Positions 1 through 5,420 of a stretch of 8,147 nucleotides of DNA are shown piece after piece. The DNA lies in the NCBI GenBank assembly GCA_016183885.1, contig JACPDS010000110.1, forward strand, positions 1 to 8,147, written 5' to 3'. A model generated the notes under the pieces. It saw nothing but the letters and a program-made list of their open reading frames with translations. It was not told the origin of the DNA and ran no database searches. Source of the DNA: Armatimonadota bacterium (GTDB lineage: Bacteria; Vulcanimicrobiota; JACPDS01). Both the position numbers and the translations under genes were made by a program. The first letter of the stretch is position 1, and each line of letters starts with the position of its first letter.

Positions 1-285
1 GTTAAGTGGGCAATTGAAAAACATAACGGCGCTCCGCATCATTTGAAATGGAATGCCCAGGCATCCGGCTTAAGTGAATTAAGAGAAAGCGCTTCCGATA
101 TAATTAATTCTTGGAGAATGCCTCGAAAAGTTTATCATAAGCCGTCTTGGAGCTGGGAACAAATTGAACTAACAATAAAAGATTTATACTCTAATAAAGA
201 ACTTAATTCAACCCAAAGGAAAGCTTTAGAAGAAGCTATTAAATTCCAAAAATTATATGAAAGGCAATATAATATAAAATATTAA
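1..285 (+). CDS. 3' end of an unrecognised protein (5' truncated by window edge)
   Basis: The frame is open from base 1 without an in-frame stop, so the gene very likely begins upstream. A TTG at 43 could be read as a start but has no ribosome binding site in front of it, and the residues before it (VKWAIEKHNGAPHH) look like ordinary coding sequence. The visible 94 residues are mixed charged and aromatic, with a tryptophan-rich patch (PSWSWEQIE, about residues 50-58 of the visible part) followed by what looks like two helices ending in a Lys/Tyr-rich tail. No signal peptide or membrane segment is visible. The next gene starts 8 bases after its stop, suggesting co-transcription. I do not recognise the family and assign no function. 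Confidence 0.6.
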   Translation, partial: VKWAIEKHNGAPHHLKWNAQASGLSELRESASDIINSWRMPRKVYHKPSWSWEQIELTIKDLYSNKELNSTQRKALEEAIKFQKLYERQYNIKY

Positions 286-293
286 AGAAAAAT

Positions 294-557
294 ATGAGTT
301 TAAAATTATCGGATTTTAAAATTGGAGATCGAGTTTTGTTTATAAGAGAAGCAAATTCCTGCATGGCGGCAGACGACCCTTTTTATGCGCCGCCTATCCC
401 TGCTGGCAAAATAGCCACTGTTATTGAGATTAAAGAAAATCGCCTTAGAATTCGATTAGACGATAAAGAATTTTATTCTAAAAACATCACTATATGGGAA
501 GATGATTATCCGCCTAAACCAATGACCAATACTTTAAGCAGTTTAAAAAAAATTTAA
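294..557 (+). CDS. Small unrecognised protein, possible SH3-like barrel
   Basis: An 87-residue protein starting at ATG 294, preceded by a weak purine stretch (AAAGAAAA) and only 8 bases downstream of the previous stop, so probably translated from the same transcript. The N-terminal FKIGDRVLFI, followed by PAGKIATVIEIKENRLRIRLDD (residues about 36-57, alternating hydrophobic/polar), resembles the strand pattern of small SH3-like or KOW-like barrels, where a 'GDRV...G..ATV' pattern is common. That is inference from pattern only. Between these lies an insert with Cys23 and several prolines (ADDPFYAPPIP). The C-terminal 25 residues are probably disordered. There is no signal peptide or transmembrane segment. 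Function unknown; the coding call rests on length, codon pattern and spacing. Confidence 0.55.
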   Translation: MSLKLSDFKIGDRVLFIREANSCMAADDPFYAPPIPAGKIATVIEIKENRLRIRLDDKEFYSKNITIWEDDYPPKPMTNTLSSLKKI

Positions 558-580
558 GGCAGGATTTTTATATTCTCTGG

Positions 581-619
581 CAGAATAGCACTCCCGATGT
601 AATAATCAGGCTATGTCTG
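581..619. repeat. Weak imperfect inverted repeat between gene groups
   Basis: CAGAATAGC (581-589) can pair with GCTATGTCTG (610-619), nine base pairs with one bulged G and a 20-base loop. It lies after the stop at 557 and before the gene at 699. A run of six T lies at 635-640, 15 bases after the stem and too far for a standard intrinsic terminator. It may be a weak terminator, a leader structure or chance. Confidence 0.2.
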
Positions 620-698
620 ATTTGGAAAGATCTATTTTTTAAAAAAGAATTATTTTGACTGGAAATTTTTAAATAAATATGAGGAGATAAATTTAAAA

Positions 699-1133
699 AT
701 GCAAAATGCTCAAGAAAATAATTTTATCACCCTGCGTTTAAAAGATGGAGATGATTTTCTTTCTTCTATTAAGGAAATAATAAAACTTTATAAAATTCAT
801 TCGGCTATAATTTTAGGAGCTATTGGAATGTTAAAAGAAATTGAGCTGGGTTTTTTTAAAGGCAAGGGAAAATATTCTTTGATTAATTTTAAAGGACCGA
901 TGGAATTAGTTTCCTGTCAGGGAAATATAAGTTCTAATATAAATTCTAAAGAAGAAGAATTGATAATTCATCTTCATGTAGCTCTTGGCGATAAAGGAGG
1001 CAAGCTTTATGGAGGTCATTTTAGAAGCGCTAAAGTGCATGTTGCCACAGAAATGTTAATTTATAAATTTGAAAAACTTAAATTAAAACGTAAATTAGAA
1101 GAACAAACTGGTTTAATGGGACTTTATTTTTAA
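699..1133 (+). CDS. PCC/DUF296-domain protein
   Basis: A 144-residue protein matching the PCC (plant and prokaryote conserved, DUF296) domain over nearly its whole length. The evidence is the order of family-typical blocks: GAIGMLKEIELGFF (residues 40-53), GPMELVSCQGNIS (66-78), IHLHVALGDKGGKLYGGHF (90-108) and AKVHVATEMLIY (111-122). The histidines His91, His93 and His107 fit the HxH...GGH pattern that binds a metal, usually zinc, in structurally known family members. In plants the domain sits on AT-hook DNA-binding proteins; stand-alone bacterial versions are trimeric and of unclear function. No AT-hook is present here. The start at ATG 699 follows GAGGAG at 681-686, a good ribosome binding site at a somewhat long 12-base spacing. 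HU follows 28 bases downstream, so a nucleoid-associated role is conceivable but unproven. Confidence 0.85.
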   Translation: MQNAQENNFITLRLKDGDDFLSSIKEIIKLYKIHSAIILGAIGMLKEIELGFFKGKGKYSLINFKGPMELVSCQGNISSNINSKEEELIIHLHVALGDKGGKLYGGHFRSAKVHVATEMLIYKFEKLKLKRKLEEQTGLMGLYF

Positions 1134-1161
1134 AATTAAACTTTATAAGGATATAAATTAA

Positions 1162-1434
1162 ATGAATAAGGATGATTTAGCCTCTAAATTAGCTAAATTT
1201 TTAAATATAAACAAAATAAAAGCTAAAACGATTATTGATTCAATCTTAGAAGATATTTCCGATGCTTTATCTAAGAATGAAAAAGTTGCCTTAGCGGGTT
1301 TTGGATTTTTTGAAATTAAAAAAAGAGCCGCCCGCCAAGGAATTAATCCTAAAACTAAAGAAAGTATTTATATTGAAGCTAAAAAAATTATCTCTTTTCA
1401 ACCTACGAAGAAATTAGCTGGAAAAATAAAATAA
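1162..1434 (+). CDS. HU/IHF-family DNA-binding protein
   Basis: A 90-residue protein with the full length and layout of bacterial HU: an N-terminal helical dimerisation part (residues 1-40), the signature VALAGFGFFEIKKRAARQG (42-60), then the beta-arm with the NPKT turn containing Pro63, the residue that intercalates between base pairs and kinks DNA, and the closing strand IISFQPTKKLAGKIK (76-90). It should bind DNA as a dimer with little sequence specificity and help compact the chromosome. AAGGA at 1147-1151 sits 10 bases before ATG 1162. It follows the PCC-domain gene by 28 bases and is followed by a strong terminator, so these two probably form one operon. HU and IHF subunits cannot be separated safely here, so no symbol is given. 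Confidence 0.93.
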   Translation: MNKDDLASKLAKFLNINKIKAKTIIDSILEDISDALSKNEKVALAGFGFFEIKKRAARQGINPKTKESIYIEAKKIISFQPTKKLAGKIK

Positions 1435-1458
1435 ATTTTTATTAAAATTTACTATTTT

Positions 1459-1488
1459 AAAAGGACAATTTTTTTATGTCCTTTTTTT
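1459..1488 (+). terminator. Intrinsic terminator after the HU gene
   Basis: AAAAGGACA (1459-1467) pairs perfectly with TGTCCTTTT (1477-1485) around a 9-base loop, and the T tract runs to 1488. The HU stop codon is 24 bases upstream. The A tract on the other side means it could also work on the minus strand. The uvrA start codon follows 13 bases after the T tract. Confidence 0.85.
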
Positions 1489-1501
1489 CTTGCAATTCAT
1501 T

Positions 1502-4294
1502 ATGGATGAAATAATTATTAAAGGCGCCCGCGAGCATAATTTAAAAAATATAAATTTAAAATTACCGCGCAATAAATTAATTGTCTTTACAGGTCTTTCA
1601 GGCTCGGGGAAGTCATCTTTAGCTTTTGATACCCTTTATGCCGAGGGGCAGCGCCGCTATGTAGAATCTCTTTCCAGTTATGCCCGCCAGTTTTTAGGGA
1701 TAATGGAAAAACCCGATGTTGATTATATTGAAGGCTTGTCTCCCTCCATCTCAATTGATCAAAAAGGCATCAGCAAAAATCCGCGTTCTACCGTAGGAAC
1801 AATTACAGAAATTTATGATTATCTGCGTTTGCTCTTTGCCAGCATTGGTATTCCCCATTGTCATAATTGTGGAAAAATAATTTCTTCTCAAACTACCGAC
1901 CAAATGGTGGATCAAATTTTAAGTTTAAAAGAAGGAACATCTATCCAAATATTGTCTCCTCAGGTAAGAGGGAGAAAGGGAGAATATCAAAAACTTTTTC
2001 AAGAGCTCTGCCAAAAAGGATATACTAAAGTAAGAATTGACGGGGAGATTTTTTCTTTAGAAGAAAAAATCTCTTTAGCTAAATATAAAAAACATAATAT
2101 TGAAGTGGTAATTGACCGCTTATTTATCAAGCCTGAAATTAAAAATAGATTAGCTGATTCTTTAGAACTAGCCTTAAAAATGGGGGAAAACAGCGCTTTA
2201 ATTTTTAGATCTCAAGGCGAGGAAATCTTATTTAATCAAAACTTAGCCTGCTTAAACTGCAATTTAAGCTTTGAAGAGCTTCAGCCGCGTTTATTTTCAT
2301 TTAACAGCCCTTATGGAGCTTGTTCAAAGTGCACAGGTATTGGAAGTAAATTAGAAATCGATCCTAAATTAATTATTCCCGATGAGAATAAATCTATAAC
2401 CAATGGCTCGATTATTCCATGGGGGAAGCAGGTTTATGACTTTCGCCACCGCGCCGCGCAAACCTGGTTCTGGAGAAGATTGGAAAAAGCCTCCAGAATT
2501 TATAAAATTAATTTAAATTTACCTTTTAAAAATTTAAGCGCTTTTAATAAAAAAATTATTTTATATGGAATAAATACCGGAGAATTTAATTTTGAAGGAG
2601 CCATCCCCGCCTTAGAAAGAAAATTTAGAGAAACTGAATCAGAACAAGTTCGAGACGAAATTCAAAAATATATGTCCGACCATCCTTGTCCAGTTTGCCA
2701 TGGAGCGCGTTTGAAGCCCCAATCCTTAGCGGTTAAAATAAATAACTTAAATATTGCCGAAATGACCCGAAAAACCATTCAAGAATTAAATGACTTTTTT
2801 AAAAAAATCATTTTAAATCAAAAAGAATTATTAATTGCTGAAATTATCGTTAAGGAAATTAAAGCCCGGCTTAATTTTCTGCTTAATGTGGGATTAGATT
2901 ATATAACTTTAAATCGAGAGGCGAGAACTTTATCCGGCGGAGAAGCTCAAAGAATTCGTTTGGCTACTCAAATTGGTTCAGGATTGGTCGGAGTGCTTTA
3001 TGTTTTAGATGAACCAAGCATTGGATTGCATCAAAGAGACAATAAGCGCTTATTAAATACTTTAAAAGAGCTTCGAGATTTAGGGAATACATTAGTGGTA
3101 ATTGAACATGATGAAGAAACTATTTTATCGGCTGATTACGTGGTAGATATTGGGCCGGGCGCAGGAGAAGCGGGGGGAAAAATTGTTGCTCAAGGACATC
3201 CGAATGAAATTAAAGCCTATGAAGAATCGCTTACGGCAAAATATTTAAGTAAAAAAATTTTTATCAAAGTTCCCGAGAAAATACGCGCGCCTCAAGGAAA
3301 ATTTTTAGAAATTATTGGAGCAGGAGAAAATAATTTAAAAAATCTAAGAGTAAAAATTCCTTTAGGTATTTTTGTTTGTGTTACCGGAGTTTCTGGTTCG
3401 GGAAAAAGTACTTTGGTAAATGAAGTTTTGTATAAAGCTTTAGCCCGTCATTTTTATAAAAGCGTCGCATCGGCTGGTAAATATCAAAAAATTTTAGGTT
3501 ATGAAAATATTGATAAAGTAATAATTATTGATCAAAGTCCGATTGGCAGGACTCCTCGTTCTAATCCCGCTACTTATACAGGCTTATTTGATCCTATTCG
3601 AGAGTTATTTTCTTTAGTCCCTGAAGCGCGGACTCGAGGTTATAAACCGGGAAGATTCAGTTTTAATTTAAAAGGAGGAAGATGCGAAGCTTGTCAGGGG
3701 CAGGGGATTTTACAAATTGAAATGCATTTTTTGCCGGATGTTTATATTCCCTGTGAAGCGTGCAAGGGTAATCGTTACGGCAGGGAGACTTTAGAAATTC
3801 ATTTTAAAGGGAAAAATATTGCTGAAGTTTTAAATTTAACCGTTCAAGAAGCCTTAGAGTTTTTTAAAAATTTTCCTAAGCTCGAACATAAATTAAAAAC
3901 CATAAATGATGTTGGTTTAGGTTATATGAAATTAGGACAGGCCGCTACTACTTTATCGGGAGGTGAAGCCCAGAGAGTAAAATTAGCTGCGGAACTTTCT
4001 CATCGTTCCACGGGAAAAACTTTGTATATTTTAGATGAACCTACCACCGGCTTGCATTTTCACGATATTTCTAAATTATTAGATGTTTTAAACCGCTTAG
4101 TGGACGCAGGAAATACTGTTTTAATTATCGAGCATAATTTAGAAGTAATTAAATGCGCGGACTACATCATTGATTTGGGACCGGAAGGCGGAGAAAAAGG
4201 GGGATATATTGTAGCTCAGGGCTCGCCTTATGAAATTGCTCAAAATAAAAATTCTTATACCGGAAAATATTTAAAAACTTGTCTCCTTATGTAG
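1502..4294 (+). CDS. uvrA: UvrABC system protein A (excinuclease ATPase subunit)
   Basis: A 930-residue, full-length UvrA, the ABC-type ATPase that with UvrB finds bulky DNA lesions in nucleotide excision repair. Order of parts: Walker A GLSGSGKS at 31-38; zinc module with Cys250, Cys253, Cys274, Cys277; insertion region with a CPVC pair at 396/399; ABC signature LSGGEAQR from 477; Walker B Asp503-Glu504; second Walker A GVSGSGKS at 629-636; C-terminal zinc finger Cys728, Cys731, Cys751, Cys754; second signature from 818; Walker B Asp845-Glu846. All catalytic and metal residues are intact. ATG 1502 (MDEIIIKGAREHNLKN) is chosen over an in-frame TTG at 1490 because family members begin at this point and the TTG lies right at the terminator T tract. 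No ribosome binding site is visible. The stop codon lies within the arm of a repeat element. Confidence 0.98.
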   Translation: MDEIIIKGAREHNLKNINLKLPRNKLIVFTGLSGSGKSSLAFDTLYAEGQRRYVESLSSYARQFLGIMEKPDVDYIEGLSPSISIDQKGISKNPRSTVGTITEIYDYLRLLFASIGIPHCHNCGKIISSQTTDQMVDQILSLKEGTSIQILSPQVRGRKGEYQKLFQELCQKGYTKVRIDGEIFSLEEKISLAKYKKHNIEVVIDRLFIKPEIKNRLADSLELALKMGENSALIFRSQGEEILFNQNLACLNCNLSFEELQPRLFSFNSPYGACSKCTGIGSKLEIDPKLIIPDENKSITNGSIIPWGKQVYDFRHRAAQTWFWRRLEKASRIYKINLNLPFKNLSAFNKKIILYGINTGEFNFEGAIPALERKFRETESEQVRDEIQKYMSDHPCPVCHGARLKPQSLAVKINNLNIAEMTRKTIQELNDFFKKIILNQKELLIAEIIVKEIKARLNFLLNVGLDYITLNREARTLSGGEAQRIRLATQIGSGLVGVLYVLDEPSIGLHQRDNKRLLNTLKELRDLGNTLVVIEHDEETILSADYVVDIGPGAGEAGGKIVAQGHPNEIKAYEESLTAKYLSKKIFIKVPEKIRAPQGKFLEIIGAGENNLKNLRVKIPLGIFVCVTGVSGSGKSTLVNEVLYKALARHFYKSVASAGKYQKILGYENIDKVIIIDQSPIGRTPRSNPATYTGLFDPIRELFSLVPEARTRGYKPGRFSFNLKGGRCEACQGQGILQIEMHFLPDVYIPCEACKGNRYGRETLEIHFKGKNIAEVLNLTVQEALEFFKNFPKLEHKLKTINDVGLGYMKLGQAATTLSGGEAQRVKLAAELSHRSTGKTLYILDEPTTGLHFHDISKLLDVLNRLVDAGNTVLIIEHNLEVIKCADYIIDLGPEGGEKGGYIVAQGSPYEIAQNKNSYTGKYLKTCLLM

Positions 4295-4397
4295 GGAAAC
4301 TGCCCAAAAAGGGGTAGCCTCAGATTTTAGTCTGCGTTTATATATTATATATAGCATATAAATATTTTAAATTTGACTTATTGGACAGCCCCTTACA
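4290..4397. mobile_element. Small non-coding element with terminal inverted repeats (MITE-like), copy 1
   Basis: The left arm CTGCCCAAAAAG (4300-4311) is an inverted match, 10 of 12, to CTTATTGGACAG (4377-4388). Outside these, TGTAGGG (from 4290) and CCCCTTACA (to 4397) extend the symmetry with a small gap. Inside are GGGGTAGC, a small hairpin CAGA...TCTG (4321-4334), and a near-palindromic AT block (4335-4355). No reading frame fits. Ends of the GGGCTGTCCAAAAAG kind resemble those of some DDE-transposase insertion sequences (IS1182-like from memory). It sits between convergent uvrA and the lipoprotein gene and could fold as a transcript end for either. A related copy lies at 5185-5254. Confidence 0.55.
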
Positions 4398-4431
4398 AAT
4401 ATGCTTTTAATGAATCCGGAATATGTTAATT

Positions 4432-5052
4432 TTATTTATGATGATTATGTCTATCAAGAACAGGCAGCCACCAGGAAATATAATCTTTGAGGAGATTATT
4501 TTCTCTGCTCTCAGGTATTGTGCCTGTAATATTATAATCGCCATAATTATATTTAGCCGCTAAACTTATAGAACTGCCGTTTATTGTACCTGTAATTTTA
4601 TAATCGCCATAATAAGAATAATAATTAGCTAATAAATTTACCGCTTCACCGCGCACTGTTCCCATAATTTGATAATCGCCAGCATAGTAAATATAATTAG
4701 CTAATAAATCTACAGGGGCTCCATGGGCGGCAGAACCGGTAATTTTATAATTACCGGAAGAATAATTAGCAACTATATCTACCGGGCGGGAACTAACTGT
4801 GCCACTAATGTTGTAATCACCATTAGTATCTGAGCGATAATGGGCTACTAAATTTACTGGTTCGCTTCCAACTGTGCCGGTAACATTATAATCTCCGGAA
4901 CGATAATTAGCTGCTAAATTTATAGAGATAGAGCCTTGAGCAGGAATACTTGCTCCTCCAGTGCCACCTCCTGCTCCTCCACAGCCATAAGAAATGAACA
5001 AGCTGAAAAGTATTAAGATTAAAAGGCTTAAATAGTTTTTTGTTTTTTTCAT
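4432..5052 (-). CDS. Repeat-containing lipoprotein, unknown function
   Basis: A 206-residue minus-strand protein. Lys2, Lys3 and Lys5, then a hydrophobic stretch (residues 7-22), then SYGC with Cys24 indicate a type II (lipoprotein) signal peptide; the -3 and -2 residues are not ideal for a lipobox. A glycine-rich linker (25-34) follows. Residues 42-182 hold six repeats of 22-25 residues, each built as a hydrophobic strand of the type V-N-L-L-A-N-Y, a short turn, then GDYNITGTV. GDY or GNY recurs at 53, 78, 100, 125, 149 and 171. Alternating residues suggest a beta-meander or solenoid. The tail (183-206) is different, with WW and a His-rich end. The start at 5052 is supported by AAGGAG (5067-5062) at 9-base spacing. 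Probably anchored to a membrane and exposed outside the cytoplasm. I do not recognise the family. Confidence 0.8.
   Translation of the reverse strand: MKKTKNYLSLLILILFSLFISYGCGGAGGGTGGASIPAQGSISINLAANYRSGDYNVTGTVGSEPVNLVAHYRSDTNGDYNISGTVSSRPVDIVANYSSGNYKITGSAAHGAPVDLLANYIYYAGDYQIMGTVRGEAVNLLANYYSYYGDYKITGTINGSSISLAAKYNYGDYNITGTIPESRENNLLKDYISWWLPVLDRHNHHK
4516..4929 (-). repeat. Six in-frame tandem repeats within the lipoprotein gene
   Basis: The plus-strand motif TATAATCGCC or close variants recurs at 4534, 4600, 4672, 4747, 4813 and 4888 (start of the ATAATC-like core), giving steps of 66, 72, 75, 66 and 75 bases. All steps are multiples of three, so the frame is kept. A second shared block, AATTAGCTRMTAAATYTA-like, codes for the strand before it. 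Copies are diverged at the DNA level more than at the protein level, which suggests old duplications kept by selection. Confidence 0.85.
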
Positions 5053-5095
5053 AAATATTATCTCCTTTTTTGCGGTTTTCTATCCTGCTAATTAT

Positions 5096-5123
5096 TTTAT
5101 ACATTAAATTTAAGTAAAGTAAA
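5096..5123 (-). promoter_or_regulatory. Candidate promoter of the lipoprotein gene
   Basis: Read on the minus strand, TTTACT (5123-5118) and TATAAA (5101-5096) form a sigma-70-like -35/-10 pair with a 16-base spacer. A TG directly before TATAAA adds an extended -10. The start codon is 43 bases downstream of the -10, leaving room for the ribosome binding site at 5067-5062. In AT-rich DNA such matches arise easily, so confidence is moderate. Confidence 0.45.
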
Positions 5124-5184
5124 TTAATAAATTGTTAACTTTTTTTACAGTTTCAGCTATCAGTATTCCGCGGTCAATTCTTCA

Positions 5185-5254
5185 GGGCTGTCCAAAAAGG
5201 GGTAACTACTCCGACGTTGCATCGGAGCGTTTATATACTATATATAGCGCCCCC
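5185..5254. mobile_element. Partial copy 2 of the small repeat element
   Basis: CTGTCCAAAAAGGGGTAAC (5188-5206) matches copy 1 at 4300-4318 in 17 of 19 bases, and 5228-5248 (TTTATATA, then C, then TATATAGC core) matches 4335-4355 in 20 of 21. Both copies are in the same orientation. The part between differs completely: here it is the 6-bp hairpin CTCCGA/TCGGAG (5209-5227), in copy 1 a CAGA/TCTG hairpin. The right terminal arm found in copy 1 is missing here; GC-rich hairpins follow instead. Confidence 0.6.
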
Positions 5255-5272
5255 AAGTACATCGGGGGGCGC
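5247..5272. repeat. GC-rich hairpin
   Basis: GCGCCCCC (5247-5254) pairs perfectly with GGGGGCGC (5265-5272) around a 10-base loop, a strong stem in otherwise AT-rich surroundings. It is the middle of three hairpins whose right arms share (G/A)CATCGG(G/A)G, at 5219, 5259 and 5300. Confidence 0.7.
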
Positions 5273-5320
5273 CCTCTCCCTTCGTTTGCCCCGGTCGAAG
5301 CATCGGGGTAAGGGTGAGGG
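5272..5320. repeat. Nested GC-rich inverted repeat (REP-like)
   Basis: CCCTCTCCCTT (5272-5282) pairs with AAGGGTGAGGG (5310-5320), 10 of 11, enclosing a second stem CCCCG (5289-5293) / CGGGG (5304-5308). The outer arms look like the widespread 'CCCTCTCCC ... GGGTGAGGG' type of intergenic palindrome known from many bacterial genomes. It could act as a transcription end, an RNA-stability element or a mobile REP-type unit; no T tract follows. Confidence 0.6.
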
Positions 5321-5336
5321 GGTTGATTTTGCAACT

Positions 5337-5350
5337 TTCAATAAATTGAA
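5337..5350. promoter_or_regulatory. Short perfect palindrome, possible operator
   Basis: TTCAAT-AA-ATTGAA is a perfect 6-bp inverted repeat around two bases, 70 bases before the methyltransferase start codon. Operator-sized, but such palindromes occur by chance in AT-rich DNA and no regulator gene is nearby. Confidence 0.2.
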
Positions 5351-5420
5351 CCCCTGCAAATTTGGCGCCTGCAATAAATTAAAAGGAAATTTTATTGCCT
5401 TAATTAATATAAATTATGTA

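Larger units (their letters stand above)
5053..5420. other. Non-coding region between divergent lipoprotein and methyltransferase genes
   Basis: 368 bases without a supported gene. 5053-5123 holds the ribosome binding site and candidate promoter of the lipoprotein gene. 5124-5184 is AT-rich with nothing recognisable. 5185-5254 is a partial copy of the small element seen at 4290-4397. 5209-5322 carries three GC-rich hairpins. 5323-5420 is AT-rich again, with a short palindrome (5337-5350) and a direct repeat CAATAAATT(G/A)AA at 5339 and 5372. No convincing plus-strand promoter for the methyltransferase genes is visible. Confidence 0.7.

Noticed and set aside
635..646. TTTTTTAAAAAA palindrome as a terminator stem
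   Set aside because: A pure A/T palindrome with no G/C pairs or loop, expected by chance in AT-rich DNA.
655..683. TTGACT plus TATGAG as a promoter for the PCC-HU operon
   Set aside because: The -10 is poor and would overlap the ribosome binding site at 681-686, so the transcript would begin after it.
1490..1501. TTG start for uvrA giving four extra residues
   Set aside because: It lies at the end of the terminator T tract, and UvrA proteins normally begin at the M-D-x-I-x-I-x-G-A-R-E position, ATG 1502.
4294..4431. Transposase gene or tRNA in the repeat element
   Set aside because: No open frame of useful length and no cloverleaf or anticodon-arm pattern could be seen.
4907..5104. 65-residue minus-strand open frame overlapping the lipoprotein start
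   Set aside because: It is in another frame of the lipoprotein gene and its leader, with no ribosome binding site and no recognisable protein character.
5209..5322. CRISPR-like array from the 40-base spacing of hairpins
   Set aside because: Only three diverged palindromes with no identical repeats or regular spacers, and no cas gene nearby.
5217..5420. Upstream extension of the first methyltransferase to a TTG at 5217
   Set aside because: The added 68 residues are read from the repeat element and GC-rich hairpins, and the zinc ribbon begins naturally just after ATG 5421.
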